DNA of 54,732 nt from Synergistaceae bacterium (GCA_030533085.1 JAUNJZ010000016.1:1-54732); one strand, 5' to 3'. Numbered from the stretch's first letter, positions 24,409 through 33,980 are shown. The notes: generated by a model not told the origin, from the sequence alone. Numbers and translations: made by a program.

Positions 24409-26781
24409 ATGATCAGCGAAGCGACTATAAAAAGAATATCCGGTATGAAGAAGCGCATGATCACAGATTGCCCGACGGAGCTTTTGCCGGAAAGGGCGCT
24501 GCTTGTCACGGAGGCCTATGAACGCTACGCCGCTGAGCCGCCGGTGCTGAAACGGGCATACGCGCTGCGCCATATCCTGGAAAATATGACGCTCTTTATC
24601 GACGAGGGGGAGCTGTTTGTCGGCCACAACTCGCCGAAGCCACGTTCTCCAATCGCCTGTCCGGAGCTTGGCGCGCGCTGGATACTCGCCGACCTTGATA
24701 ATTTCGCCACACGTCCAGCCGACGCTATCGGCATTACGGAGGAGAATAAAAAGATACTGCGCGGCTGCCTTGAAGGCTGGCAGGAGGCTTCGCTTGATTC
24801 CGTCACCTCCGCTCTTATGCCGGCAGAAACAAAGGCGGCGATCGAAGAGGCTATGATTACCGTCGGAGCGCAGGGAACTGCGCACGGCAATATCGCTGTA
24901 AATAATAAAAAGCTGCTCGAAAAGGGGCTGCGCGGCATTATAAATGAGCTGGAGACGCAAATAGCCTCTTTTAAGCCGCAATGCGCCGCCGACGGCGGCA
25001 AGCTCGCCTTCTGGCGCGCCGCGAAGATATCCTGCGAAGCGGTAATAGCCTTTGCCCACCGCTATGCGGAGGAGGCGCTGCGGCTGGCGTCGGAATGCGC
25101 GGACACAGCGCGCGCTGAAGAGCTGCGCGGGATAGCGGCGACGCTCAAAAGAGTTCCGGAGTTCCCCGCCTCGAATTTCCGCGAGGCGCTGCAATCGGTG
25201 TGGCTCATCTACGTCGTCACCCAAATCGAGGCCGACCCTCACGCGATGCTGCTCGGACGCTTCGACCAGTATATGTATCCCTATTACAAAAAAGATATTG
25301 AAGAAGGGCGGCTCACCGACGAACAGACCGTCGAGCTGCTGGCTCATATCTGGATCAAAGGCACGGCCATCATCAAGCTGATGGACTCCGTGACTACAAG
25401 GACCTTCGCCGGCTTCCCGCTCTTCCAGAATATCACCCTCGGCGGGCAGGGGGCGCGCGGCGAAGATGTATGCAACGAGCTGACGCGGCTCGTGATGGAC
25501 GCCGCCGCCGCCGCACGCGTGACGCAGCCCTCGCTCTCCTTCCGTTACCACAACAAGGTAGACCCTGACGCGCTGCTGAAAGCCTGCGAGACGATAAAGC
25601 TCGGCCTTGGCTATCCGGCGATAATGAATGACAACTGCATAATTCCAAAGCATCTGATCCGCGGCGCAACGCTTGAAGAGGCGCGCGGCTACTGTATGAA
25701 CTGCGTGGAATCTGACATTGAAGGCGCCTGCGACTCGCGTTCCAACGGCGGCTATGTCAATCTGCCCAAAGCCTTCCTGCTGGCGCTGAACGACGGAGCC
25801 GACCCAGCGACTGGACGGCAGGCGGGGCCGCATACGGGAAAGCTGGCTGATTTCAGGAGCTTTGACGAGCTTATGAAGGCCTTTGACTCTCAGGTAGCTT
25901 ACTTCGTCAGCCTCATCGTCCGCGCCTATGACCTTATCGACGGGGCGCACGCGGTACACGCGCCGGAGCCATTTACCTCCGCGCTGCTTGACGACTGCAT
26001 AGAGACGGGGCTTACGCGTCAGGAGGGCGGCGTGCGCTATAACTTCTCCGGCATCTTCGGCGTCGGGCTGGCCTCTGCCGCCGACGCGATGGCCGCAGTG
26101 AGAAAGCTTCTCTTTGACGACAGGAGCGCCGCGCCGGAGGCTCTGCTTGCGGCTTTGAAAAACAACTTCGCCGGAGCGGAGGCGCTGAAGGAGCTGTGCG
26201 CCGCAGCGCCGAAATTCGGCAACGACGACGATTACGCCGACCTGCTCGCGCGCGGCGCGGCGCATATTTTCTGCAAAGAGGTAGTTCAGTATCCCTGTAT
26301 GCGCGGCGGCTTCTACATTCCGGAGCTTCACTCCGTATCCACTCATGTCTACTTCGGCGAGCTGACGGGAGCTACGCCTGACGGACGTCCGGCCGCGACG
26401 CCCTTCTCGGACGGCGCATCTCCTGTCGGCGGACGCGATCGCAGCGGCCCGACGGCGGCTGTTCGCTCGATGAGCAAGCTCGACCACATGGAGGTATTGC
26501 AGGGGGTGCTCTACAATCAGAAATTCTCCCCCTCCGTGCTCTCCGCGCCGAACTCGGCGGCGCTGCTCGCGGATTACATCCGCGCATGGTGCGACTTCGG
26601 AGGCCATCATATACAGTTCAACATAGTCTCGTCCGAAGATCTGAAAGAGGCGCAGCACAGGCCGGACGACTACCGCGACCTTATAGTCCGCGTAGCCGGC
26701 TACAGCGCCTATTTCGCGGAGCTTAACAGGAATACGCAGAATGAAATAATCGCGCGTACAGAGTATGAAGAGATGAACTAG
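24409..26781 (+). CDS. Glycyl radical enzyme 1, substrate unassigned
   Basis: 790 residues of the PFL-like superfamily: ten-stranded barrel with an active-site Cys loop and a C-terminal Gly loop. The thiyl Cys is Cys432 in YCMNCVESDIEG with Glu434 two residues on, the C-x-E layout of dehydratases and decarboxylases rather than the Cys-Cys pair of pyruvate formate-lyase. The radical Gly is Gly764 in RVAGYSAYF. The residue before Cys is Asn, where Gly is usual. ATG at 24409 is chosen since GGGAGG (24393-24398) lies 10 bases upstream; ATG 24400 would be only one base from it. No microcompartment, dehydrogenase or transporter neighbours hint at a substrate. Confidence 0.9.
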   Translation: MISEATIKRISGMKKRMITDCPTELLPERALLVTEAYERYAAEPPVLKRAYALRHILENMTLFIDEGELFVGHNSPKPRSPIACPELGARWILADLDNFATRPADAIGITEENKKILRGCLEGWQEASLDSVTSALMPAETKAAIEEAMITVGAQGTAHGNIAVNNKKLLEKGLRGIINELETQIASFKPQCAADGGKLAFWRAAKISCEAVIAFAHRYAEEALRLASECADTARAEELRGIAATLKRVPEFPASNFREALQSVWLIYVVTQIEADPHAMLLGRFDQYMYPYYKKDIEEGRLTDEQTVELLAHIWIKGTAIIKLMDSVTTRTFAGFPLFQNITLGGQGARGEDVCNELTRLVMDAAAAARVTQPSLSFRYHNKVDPDALLKACETIKLGLGYPAIMNDNCIIPKHLIRGATLEEARGYCMNCVESDIEGACDSRSNGGYVNLPKAFLLALNDGADPATGRQAGPHTGKLADFRSFDELMKAFDSQVAYFVSLIVRAYDLIDGAHAVHAPEPFTSALLDDCIETGLTRQEGGVRYNFSGIFGVGLASAADAMAAVRKLLFDDRSAAPEALLAALKNNFAGAEALKELCAAAPKFGNDDDYADLLARGAAHIFCKEVVQYPCMRGGFYIPELHSVSTHVYFGELTGATPDGRPAATPFSDGASPVGGRDRSGPTAAVRSMSKLDHMEVLQGVLYNQKFSPSVLSAPNSAALLADYIRAWCDFGGHHIQFNIVSSEDLKEAQHRPDDYRDLIVRVAGYSAYFAELNRNTQNEIIARTEYEEMN

Positions 26782-26796
26782 AAGGAGGGGCATACA

Positions 26797-29193
26797 ATGG
26801 AAAACCAGCCGAAATATCTGGAACGAGTGGAAAGATTGAAATCGAAGCTCTTTGAGACATATCCGGAGATAGACCTTGAGGACGCGAAGCTGCTGACGCA
26901 GAGCTTTCTTGAGACTCAGGGGGAGGCGCTTGTCACGCGCAAGGCCAAGGCTTTTCTGAAGCAGTGCCGTGAAAAGAGCGTTAAGATATGGGACGACGAG
27001 CTGATCGTAGGAAATTCCGGCAGCAAGATACGCGGCGGTATACTCTCCGCGGATGTCTGCTGGTCGGTGCTCGACCGCGAGCTTGATACTATCAATACCC
27101 GCGAATATGACAAGTTCAGGCTTCTGCCGGAGGACAAAAAGGATTTTGAAGAGATGATCCGTCCCTACTGGAAGGGGCGCTCAAATTACGAAGAATGGCT
27201 CGCGCGTATACCTGCGGATGTGGCCGCTCTGCGCGACAACGGCGCGCTTTATATCGACAAGAAGGCAGTGCGCGGCTGGGGCGAGGTCACGGCCGGCTAC
27301 GAGTGGTTCATAAATAACGGCGTCGAGGGGCTGCGCAAGAGAATTCTTGAGCGTAAGGCAAAGCTTGACGCCACAGTTCCCGGAGATTACGAAAAGGAAG
27401 TCTATCTCGACGCGCTTCTGACAGTCTGCGAAGGGCTGGAGACTCTGGCCGAACGTTACGCCATCGAGGCGGAGCGTCTTGCCGCAAAGGAGCAAGAGCC
27501 GCGCCGCAAAGCGGAGCTGCTTGAGATAGCGCAAGTCTGCCGCCGCGTTCCGGCATATCCCGCGCGCAGCTTCCGCGAAGCCATGCAGTCCTTCTACTTC
27601 TACCAGATAAGCATCTTCATGGAACAAAACGCCGCCGCCTACAACCCCGGACGCATGGACCAGTATCTCTATCCCTACTACAAGGCCGACCTGGAAGCCG
27701 GACGCATCACCCCCGAAGAGGCGCAGGAGCTCTTTGACTGCCTCTGGGTAAAATTCTCCGAACAGTGCCTCTTTCAGGACGCCAAATCCGCAGAATATGC
27801 CTCCGGCTACCCGATGTTCCAGAACCTCTGCGCCGGCGGCGTGGACAAAATGGGACGCGACGCGGTAAACGACCTCTCCTACATGATAATACAGGCCACA
27901 ATGGACACACAGCTCTACCAGCCATCGCTCTCGGTGCGCTACAACATGGCGAAAAATCCAAACTCCTTCCTGCGCAAAATAGTAGAGCTTATGGTAATGG
28001 GCACGGGCTTCCCCGCCTTCCATAACGACGAAGTGGGCATACGTATGCTGATGAACAAAGGCATCCCTCTGCGCGAAGCGCTTGACTGGAACCCCGGAGG
28101 CTGCGTCGAGACCAACCTTGCCGGCAAACTGCGCGCCTACTCCGCCCTTGCAGACATAAACCTCGGCAGCGTAATGGAATTCGTGCTGCTGAACGGCAAA
28201 TGCCGCAAAACCGGCGCGCTTGCCGGAGCGCAGACAGGCGACCCCGCCAGCTTCGCGACATTCGGCGACTTCCTGAACGCAGTCAAAGCTCAGCTCCGCT
28301 ACGTCATCAAAGTAGTCGTCAAAGCCAGCCACATAATAGACGAAATATGCATGGGACGCCCCGTCCCCGCCCTCTCCGTCAGCTTTGAGGAATGCATCGA
28401 AAACGCGAAAGACTACGCCTGGGGCGGCGCTAAATACAACACCGGCAACGGGATCATCTGCATCGGCGTATCAGACCTCATCAACAGCGTAGCCGCAGTC
28501 AAACATCTCGTCTACGACACAAAAAGCGTCAGCATGAAACAGCTGCTCGCGGCCCTCGCCTCCGACTTCGAGGACGCGCCTGAAATCCTCAAAGCCTGCA
28601 AAGAAGCCCCCAAATACGGCAACGACGACCAATACGCGGACAGCCTCGCGGCGGAACTCTTCGCCTACATCGCCGACGAAATAGAAAGCTACCGCAGCAA
28701 ATTCGGAGTAATGACCCCCGGCATCCTGCCGGTCTCCGGCAACACCCCCTTCGGCGTAGAAGTCGGCGCTCTGCCCTCGGGAAGGCGCGCGGGCAAGCCC
28801 CTTGCCGACGGAGTCAGCCCAAACGGCGGGACAGACGTCAACGGCCCCACGGCAGTGCTGAAATCAGTCGCCAACATTCCGCACGACCGCTTCGTACAGG
28901 GTACATTGCTCAACATGAAGCTCGACCCGCAAATGGCAAACAGCGAAAACGGCATACGCCAGATAATGGCGATGCTGCGCACCCTCTGCTCGCTCGGCGT
29001 CTACCATGTGCAATTCAACGTAGTGGATCAGAAAAAGCTTCTTGAGGCGCAGGCGCACCCGGAAGAATACCGCAACCTGCTCGTGCGCGTGGCGGGCTAC
29101 ACGGCCTTCTTCGTAGAGCTTGGCAAGGAAGTGCAGGACGACATAATCGCGCGCACGGTGCAGCGCGAAGGCAGCTGCGCCAGCTGTGGATAG
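26797..29193 (+). CDS. Glycyl radical enzyme 2, with Cys-rich C-terminal tail
   Basis: 798 residues, same superfamily as the preceding gene but clearly diverged from it. The active-site loop is NPGGCVET with Cys436 and Glu438; the radical Gly is Gly767 in RVAGYTAFF. After the Gly loop most family members end within about 20-25 residues. Here the protein finishes with EGSCASCG, a C-x-x-C pair at the very end. GRRAGKPLADGVSP and NGPTAVLKS are typical of dehydratase/decarboxylase-type members. ATG has GAAGGAGGGG upstream and the gene starts 15 bases after enzyme 1, so both are made together. Substrate unknown; a paired or heteromeric function is possible. Confidence 0.9.
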   Translation: MENQPKYLERVERLKSKLFETYPEIDLEDAKLLTQSFLETQGEALVTRKAKAFLKQCREKSVKIWDDELIVGNSGSKIRGGILSADVCWSVLDRELDTINTREYDKFRLLPEDKKDFEEMIRPYWKGRSNYEEWLARIPADVAALRDNGALYIDKKAVRGWGEVTAGYEWFINNGVEGLRKRILERKAKLDATVPGDYEKEVYLDALLTVCEGLETLAERYAIEAERLAAKEQEPRRKAELLEIAQVCRRVPAYPARSFREAMQSFYFYQISIFMEQNAAAYNPGRMDQYLYPYYKADLEAGRITPEEAQELFDCLWVKFSEQCLFQDAKSAEYASGYPMFQNLCAGGVDKMGRDAVNDLSYMIIQATMDTQLYQPSLSVRYNMAKNPNSFLRKIVELMVMGTGFPAFHNDEVGIRMLMNKGIPLREALDWNPGGCVETNLAGKLRAYSALADINLGSVMEFVLLNGKCRKTGALAGAQTGDPASFATFGDFLNAVKAQLRYVIKVVVKASHIIDEICMGRPVPALSVSFEECIENAKDYAWGGAKYNTGNGIICIGVSDLINSVAAVKHLVYDTKSVSMKQLLAALASDFEDAPEILKACKEAPKYGNDDQYADSLAAELFAYIADEIESYRSKFGVMTPGILPVSGNTPFGVEVGALPSGRRAGKPLADGVSPNGGTDVNGPTAVLKSVANIPHDRFVQGTLLNMKLDPQMANSENGIRQIMAMLRTLCSLGVYHVQFNVVDQKKLLEAQAHPEEYRNLLVRVAGYTAFFVELGKEVQDDIIARTVQREGSCASCG

Positions 29194-29195
29194 AA

Positions 29196-30131
29196 ATGGC
29201 TGAAACGATTCGCGGCGTCGTGCTGCGCATAGAAAGAAGCTCCATCTACGACGGCGACGGACTGCGAACGGTGCTATTTTTGAAGGGCTGTCCGCTGCGC
29301 TGCCTCTGGTGCTCCACGCCGGAGTCGCAGCGCGGCGAGCCTGAGCGCGGCATCTCCCGCGAAAAGTGCGCCGCCTGCGGCAAATGCGTCGGCATCTGCC
29401 CGGGCGGGGCGCTCTCGCTGAGCGGCGGAAGGATAAGCTTTGACCGGAGCCGCTGCACCGGCTGCTTTGAATGCGCGCGGATATGTCCGGCCGGCGCGGT
29501 AGAGGTATATGGCAGGGAGATGAGCGCCGAAGAGGTCGTGCGGGAGATATCGAAGGATGAGCTTTTCTTCTTCCACTCGGGAGGCGGGATCACAATAAGC
29601 GGCGGTGAGCCTTTCGCGCAGCCGCGTTTCGTTCGGGCTGTGCTCGAGGGCTGTTCAAGGCGCGGCATAGACTGCGCCGTTGAAAGCAGCTTCCTCGCGG
29701 GCTGGGAAGATATAGAGATGATCCTGCCCTTCGTGAGCCTCGTCCACACAGATATAAAACATCCGAACCCCGCGAAGCACAAGGCGCTGACCGGAGTCGA
29801 AAACGGTATCATACTGGAAAATATTCTGCGCGCCGACCGATCGCCTCACAAATTCGGCTTTGTGATAAGAACGCCGCTGATACCCGATGTAAACGACTCC
29901 GACGGCGATATAGCGGCTCTCGCGGAATTTGTTCGGAAGCTGAAAAAGCTCCGCTTCATGGAATTTCTCGCCTATCACCGCCTTGGCACAGAGACCTATA
30001 AACGGCTGGATATGAGCTACGCGCTCCGGGAAATCGAAACTCCAAAGAGCGAATATATGGAGCGCAAGGCGCGGCTCTTCAAAGAGCTGACCGGGCTTCC
30101 CGTGAAGGTAAACGGAAGAGATATCCTCTGA
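29196..30131 (+). CDS. Glycyl radical enzyme activase, ferredoxin-insert form
   Basis: 311 residues. Radical SAM ligands Cys32, Cys36 and Cys39 in GCPLRCLWCS are followed by a two-cluster insert (Cys58, 61, 64, 68-Pro and Cys87, 90, 93, 97-Pro), as in activases of glycerol dehydratase or choline lyase type. The start is 2 bases after the stop of enzyme 2, with little ribosome site, so translation is coupled to it; it presumably activates enzyme 2. It differs from the short activase at the other end of the operon, which suggests two independently acquired enzyme/activase pairs. Confidence 0.92.
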   Translation: MAETIRGVVLRIERSSIYDGDGLRTVLFLKGCPLRCLWCSTPESQRGEPERGISREKCAACGKCVGICPGGALSLSGGRISFDRSRCTGCFECARICPAGAVEVYGREMSAEEVVREISKDELFFFHSGGGITISGGEPFAQPRFVRAVLEGCSRRGIDCAVESSFLAGWEDIEMILPFVSLVHTDIKHPNPAKHKALTGVENGIILENILRADRSPHKFGFVIRTPLIPDVNDSDGDIAALAEFVRKLKKLRFMEFLAYHRLGTETYKRLDMSYALREIETPKSEYMERKARLFKELTGLPVKVNGRDIL

Positions 30132-30160
30132 AAATCCCTTTCCACGAATAACGGAACGAA

Positions 30161-30201
30161 AAAGCGGCCTCCCCGCGGATAAGCAATGGGAGGCCGCCTT
30201 T
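30161..30201 (+). terminator. Terminator of the GRE operon
   Basis: Perfect 10-bp stem GCGGCCTCCC/GGGAGGCCGC with preceding A residues and a short T run. Confidence 0.8.
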
Positions 30202-30276
30202 CTGATTCCCCCGCCGGAACTATGAATCGCGCAGCTGAAGGTAGGCGGGGGAATTTTTACAGCTTTACCGGAAGCG

Positions 30277-30621
30277 TCAGCCGATAGTCTTCGCGCCGCG
30301 TTCCACCTCTTCGTCGGTGCTTTCAAGCTTGAATATCACGGGGCGCAGTCCGTCGTTGCAGCTGCATATCGCCACGCCGGGCTTTCTCACCCAATCTCCG
30401 TAATAAAAAAGCTCCTCTCCGGAGCCGTGCGCCATAGCGAAGGCAAACTGACAGAAGGCCTTCCACGCCTCGTCGCAAAGCCCCTCCGGCTTTCTGTAAT
30501 CCGCGTAAAAGACCTGCCCCTCCCTGTGCATCGGGCAGGCAGCTATCCCCTCTCCGCCGTACTCGCGCGCCAGCTCCTCGTCAAAGGTTCTTTTCAGCAC
30601 CGTTATCTTTACCCTTTTCAT
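30277..30621 (-). CDS. TIGR04076-family protein
   Basis: 114 residues. VKITVLKRTFDEELAREYGG at the start, CPMHREGQVF, the long helix-rich middle with MAHGSGEE, and CNDGLRPVIFKLES at the end match the uncharacterised TIGR04076 family found in anaerobes. Conserved Cys residues (CPM, CSCND) hint at metal or redox chemistry but no function is known. A good ribosome site (AAGGAGGGGG) precedes ATG 30621, and it has its own promoter. Confidence 0.75.
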   Translation of the reverse strand: MKRVKITVLKRTFDEELAREYGGEGIAACPMHREGQVFYADYRKPEGLCDEAWKAFCQFAFAMAHGSGEELFYYGDWVRKPGVAICSCNDGLRPVIFKLESTDEEVERGAKTIG

Positions 30622-30670
30622 ACTCTTCCCCCTCCTTCTAAAAATAAAGCTTTATTCAGTTTCGGTCAAA

Positions 30671-30699
30671 GTATAATATATAAATAAAGAGGCTGTCAA
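30671..30699 (-). promoter_or_regulatory. Promoter of the TIGR04076 gene
   Basis: On the minus strand TTGACA (30694-30699), 17-base spacer, TTATAC (30671-30676). Confidence 0.6.
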
Positions 30700-30730
30700 A
30701 ACGGCGGCGCGGCGCTGTAGAAGCTAGAAA

Positions 30731-30758
30731 AGCCCCGCGCTCTTTGCGAGGCGGGGCT
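30731..30758 (-). terminator. Terminator of the polyamine operon
   Basis: Arms AGCCCCGC (30731-30738) and GCGGGGCT (30751-30758), followed on the minus strand by TTTTC. It lies downstream of speB. Confidence 0.75.
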
Positions 30759-30786
30759 GCGTCTATACGGCCTTTGGGCGTGAGCC

Positions 30787-31653
30787 TTACATTTTCCCCT
30801 CATCATGCTCGTAAAATGCCAGCAGCATTTCGCGCAGCGTTTTGCAGGCCAGCGCTGTGGAGGCGCCGGAATGGTCGTAGTGCGGCGAAAGTTCGCAGAG
30901 GTCGAAGGCGGCGACGTTTAGGCCGCGCAGTGAGAGAATGGCTCTCAGCAGCTCCGCGAAGCGCAGGCCGCCGGCCTCCGGCGTTCCGGTGCCGGGAAAT
31001 TCCGACGGGTCTATCACGTCGAGGTCGAGCGTGACGTAGAGCGGCAGGCCGCGAAGTCTCTCCGCCGTTCTGCTTATCCCCTCCGCGCTGAAAAACTCCG
31101 TCTCGACATGTCCGCGCCCCCATTCTATCTCTTCGCGGCTGCCGGAGCGTATGCCGAATTGGAATATCCTGCCGTCGCCAAGAATGTCATGGCAGCGTCT
31201 TATGACCGAGGCGTGGGAAAGGCTCTCCCCCATATAGTCGCTGCGCAGGTCGGCGTGCGCGTCGAAGTGGATGAGACGCAGCTCCGGATATTTTTTCGCG
31301 GCGGCCCTCACCGCGCCGAGCGTGACTAGATGCTCGCCTCCGAGAAGCGCCGGCATTTTGCCGTCGTTGAGTATCTCCGAGACGCCCCCCTCTATCATAT
31401 CGAGCGCCGCCGCGGCGTTGCCGAAGGGCAGCTCAAGCTCTCCCGCGTCGAATATGCGGCTGTCTTCAAGGGCCTTATCCTGATATGGGCTGTAGCTTTC
31501 GATTCCGAATGACTCCGAACGAATAGCGGAGGGGCCGAAGCGCGCCCCCGGACGAAATGAGGTCGTCGAGTCAAAGGGGGCGCCTAAAAGCACCGTCCGC
31601 GCTTCAGCGTATGAGGAGATGCAGCCGATGAATCCCTGGATGTTCGTCTCCAT
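30787..31653 (-). CDS. speB: Agmatinase (agmatine ureohydrolase)
   Basis: 288-residue ureohydrolase that splits agmatine into putrescine and urea with a dimanganese site. Metal-binding motifs are LGGEH, FDAHADLRSDY, SHASVIR and DLDVIDPSEFPGTGTPE, the last two with the Asp-x-Asp pair. The agmatinase reading rests on family length and on the arginine decarboxylase and spermidine synthase in the same operon. Start ATG is 2 bases after the speE stop. Confidence 0.93.
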   Translation of the reverse strand: METNIQGFIGCISSYAEARTVLLGAPFDSTTSFRPGARFGPSAIRSESFGIESYSPYQDKALEDSRIFDAGELELPFGNAAAALDMIEGGVSEILNDGKMPALLGGEHLVTLGAVRAAAKKYPELRLIHFDAHADLRSDYMGESLSHASVIRRCHDILGDGRIFQFGIRSGSREEIEWGRGHVETEFFSAEGISRTAERLRGLPLYVTLDLDVIDPSEFPGTGTPEAGGLRFAELLRAILSLRGLNVAAFDLCELSPHYDHSGASTALACKTLREMLLAFYEHDEGKM

Positions 31654-31655
31654 CT

Positions 31656-32504
31656 TTATTTTATTTCGAGGGCGCTCTTGACGTAGTTGGGCAGCATGAA
31701 AGAGCCGACGTGGATGTCCGTGTTGTAGTATTTCGTCTCAAGCCCCAGCCCATTCCACGCGGCGGCGTCCAGATCTGCGATCGGGTCGAACTTCTTTGAG
31801 GCGAAGCCGAAGAGCCAATGTCCCGAGGGATATGTGGGAATGTGCGCCTGATAGACGCGGCAGATGGGAAAAAATTCCTCTATGCGCCGGTGAGCGCGTT
31901 TCATGGAGGCGGAGTAGGACTCATAGTATGGATTCTCATGCTGATTGACCAGAATGCCTTCGGCGCTCAGCGCGCGGAAGCAGTTCCCGTAGAACTCTCT
32001 TGTGAAAAGCCCTTCGCCGGGGCCAAATGGGTCTGTCGAATCAACTATGATAAGGTCGTAGCTCTCTTCCACCGTGCGCACGAATTTCAGCCCGTCCTCA
32101 AAATAGAGCGTCACGCGCGGATCTCCGAGCTTGCGCGAGGTAAAGGGAAGCAGCTCGCGGCAGACCTTCACCACCATTTCGTCAATATCGACCATGTCTA
32201 TTTTCTCTATCGTCTTATAGCGCGTAAGCTCCCGCACTGTGCCGCCGTCCCCGCCGCCTATCACGAGCACCCGCTTTATCCCGGTGTTCGTCGCCATCGG
32301 AACGTGGACTATCATGTCGTGATAGATAAATTCATCCTTCTCCGTCACCATCATCAGCCCGTCGAGCGTGAAAAAGCGTCCGAATTCGTCAGAATCAAAT
32401 ACGTCTATCTGCTGAAAGGGGCTTTTCCCTCCGAAGAGCTGCTTCTTCACCTTTATCGAAAAACGAACCGAGGGAGTATGTTCTTCCGTGTACCATAATT
32501 CCAT
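31656..32504 (-). CDS. speE: Spermidine synthase
   Basis: 282-residue aminopropyltransferase making spermidine from putrescine and decarboxylated SAM. A beta-strand N-terminal domain (LWYTEEHTPSVRFSI) precedes the Rossmann fold with VIGGGDGGTVREL, and the catalytic DSTDPFGPGEGLF. YPSGHWLFGFAS near the end is also standard. Ribosome site AGGAGG precedes the ATG. Both of its substrates are made by other genes of the operon. Confidence 0.95.
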   Translation of the reverse strand: MELWYTEEHTPSVRFSIKVKKQLFGGKSPFQQIDVFDSDEFGRFFTLDGLMMVTEKDEFIYHDMIVHVPMATNTGIKRVLVIGGGDGGTVRELTRYKTIEKIDMVDIDEMVVKVCRELLPFTSRKLGDPRVTLYFEDGLKFVRTVEESYDLIIVDSTDPFGPGEGLFTREFYGNCFRALSAEGILVNQHENPYYESYSASMKRAHRRIEEFFPICRVYQAHIPTYPSGHWLFGFASKKFDPIADLDAAAWNGLGLETKYYNTDIHVGSFMLPNYVKSALEIK

Positions 32505-32516
32505 TTTTATTTCCTC

Positions 32517-33980
32517 CTATTTTACAATGTATAGCTTTTTCAGCTCCATGTCGCGCGGCCCCATTACGAGGCTGCCCTTTTCCTTCGCGTACAGAATGTA
32601 ATCCAGCGCCTCCGGCGTGACCTCTTCTCCGGGGGCGAGTATCGGGATTCCGGGCGGGTAGCACATGACGAATTCCGCCGATATGCGCCCCTTCGTCTCT
32701 TCTATCGGCAGCGGCGAGCTTGGGGCGTAGAATGCCTGCTGCGGCGTCATCCTCACCACAGGGGGGATATACTCATGGTCGAGCAGTCCCAGTCTGCCGC
32801 GGCCGCCGTGCAGCCGCTTTATCTCCGACAGCGAGGCCACAAGGCGCTCTATGGCGTAATGGTTGTCGCCGACGGAGACTATAGCCAGCATATTTCCCAT
32901 GTCGCCGAACTCTATCTGAATGCCGTAGTCGTCGCGCAGCAGGTCGTAGACCTCAACGCCGGCCAGCCCCGTTTCCAGCGTGTTGACGGAGAGCTTTGTC
33001 ACGTCGAAGTCATAGATATATTTCCCGTCCGTTATCTCTCGCGAGAAGGCGTAATAGCCTCCGATTTTGTTGATCTCTCCGCGCGCGTACTCCGCGAGCG
33101 AAATGACGCGCTGAAATGTTGAGAGCCCCTCCGTCGCGAGCGCCTTGCGCGCTATGTCAAGGGAGCTCATCAGCAGATATGAGGCGCTGGTGGTCTGCGT
33201 AAGGTTGATTATCGTCCTCACGTAGTCGGGGGACAGCAGCCCACGCTTCATCAGCAGCAGCGAGCTTTGCGTCAGCGAGCCGCCCGTTTTGTGCATACTG
33301 ACGGCGCTCATGTCGGCCCCGGCCTCCATCGCTGTGAGGGGCAGCCCCTCGCCGAAATAAAAATGCGTGCCGTGCGCCTCGTCGACGAGCGCCGCCATTC
33401 CCGCGCGGTGCGCCGCCTCCACGATGCGTTTCAGCTCCGCGCATATGCCGTAGTATGTCGGATTGTTTACGAATACGGCCTTTGCCTCCGGATGCGCGGC
33501 TATCGCGGCTTCAACGTCCTCCGCGCACATGCCCAGCGATATGCCGAGCCGCGGGTGAATGCCCGGGTCGACATATATCGGGGATATCCCGCAGAGGATG
33601 AGGGCGTTTATAGCCGATTTGTGAACGTTGCGCGGGATTATGATGGAGTCTCCGCCCTTGCAGACGCTCATTATCATAGCCTGTACCGCCGCCGTCGTTC
33701 CGCCTATAATGAGAAAGGCGTCGTCCGCTCCGAATGCGTCGGCGGCCAGCGCCTCTGCCTCTTTTATGACAGATGTGGGGTGGCTGAGATTGTCGAGCGG
33801 CTTCATTGAGTTGACGTCTACCGAAAGACATTCCCTGCCGAGAAATTTCGTCAGCTCCGGCGTGCCGCGCCCCTGCTTGTGTCCGGGTACGTCAAAGGGA
33901 ACCACGCGGCTGCTGCGGTATTCCGCGAGCGCTTCGTAGAGCGGAGCCTGCTCCTGGGCCAGCTTATAATCTTTTTTCAT
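32517..33980 (-). CDS. speA: Arginine decarboxylase, aminotransferase-fold type
   Basis: 487-residue PLP enzyme of the Orn/Lys/Arg decarboxylase family (Bacillus SpeA size). PFDVPGHKQGRGT at the start, DEAHGTHFYF for the cofactor Asp, and SMHKTGGSLTQSS with the PLP lysine. The C-terminal domain has YPPGIPILAPGE. The family alone cannot separate arginine from lysine or ornithine, but agmatinase downstream makes arginine the likely substrate. It starts 9 bases after the speD stop with GAGG upstream. Confidence 0.9.
   Translation of the reverse strand: MKKDYKLAQEQAPLYEALAEYRSSRVVPFDVPGHKQGRGTPELTKFLGRECLSVDVNSMKPLDNLSHPTSVIKEAEALAADAFGADDAFLIIGGTTAAVQAMIMSVCKGGDSIIIPRNVHKSAINALILCGISPIYVDPGIHPRLGISLGMCAEDVEAAIAAHPEAKAVFVNNPTYYGICAELKRIVEAAHRAGMAALVDEAHGTHFYFGEGLPLTAMEAGADMSAVSMHKTGGSLTQSSLLLMKRGLLSPDYVRTIINLTQTTSASYLLMSSLDIARKALATEGLSTFQRVISLAEYARGEINKIGGYYAFSREITDGKYIYDFDVTKLSVNTLETGLAGVEVYDLLRDDYGIQIEFGDMGNMLAIVSVGDNHYAIERLVASLSEIKRLHGGRGRLGLLDHEYIPPVVRMTPQQAFYAPSSPLPIEETKGRISAEFVMCYPPGIPILAPGEEVTPEALDYILYAKEKGSLVMGPRDMELKKLYIVK

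Noticed and set aside
24367-26793. 808-codon open frame on the minus strand
   Set aside because: Exact antisense shadow of glycyl radical enzyme 1, a result of GC-rich third positions; low-complexity, Arg-rich translation without motifs.
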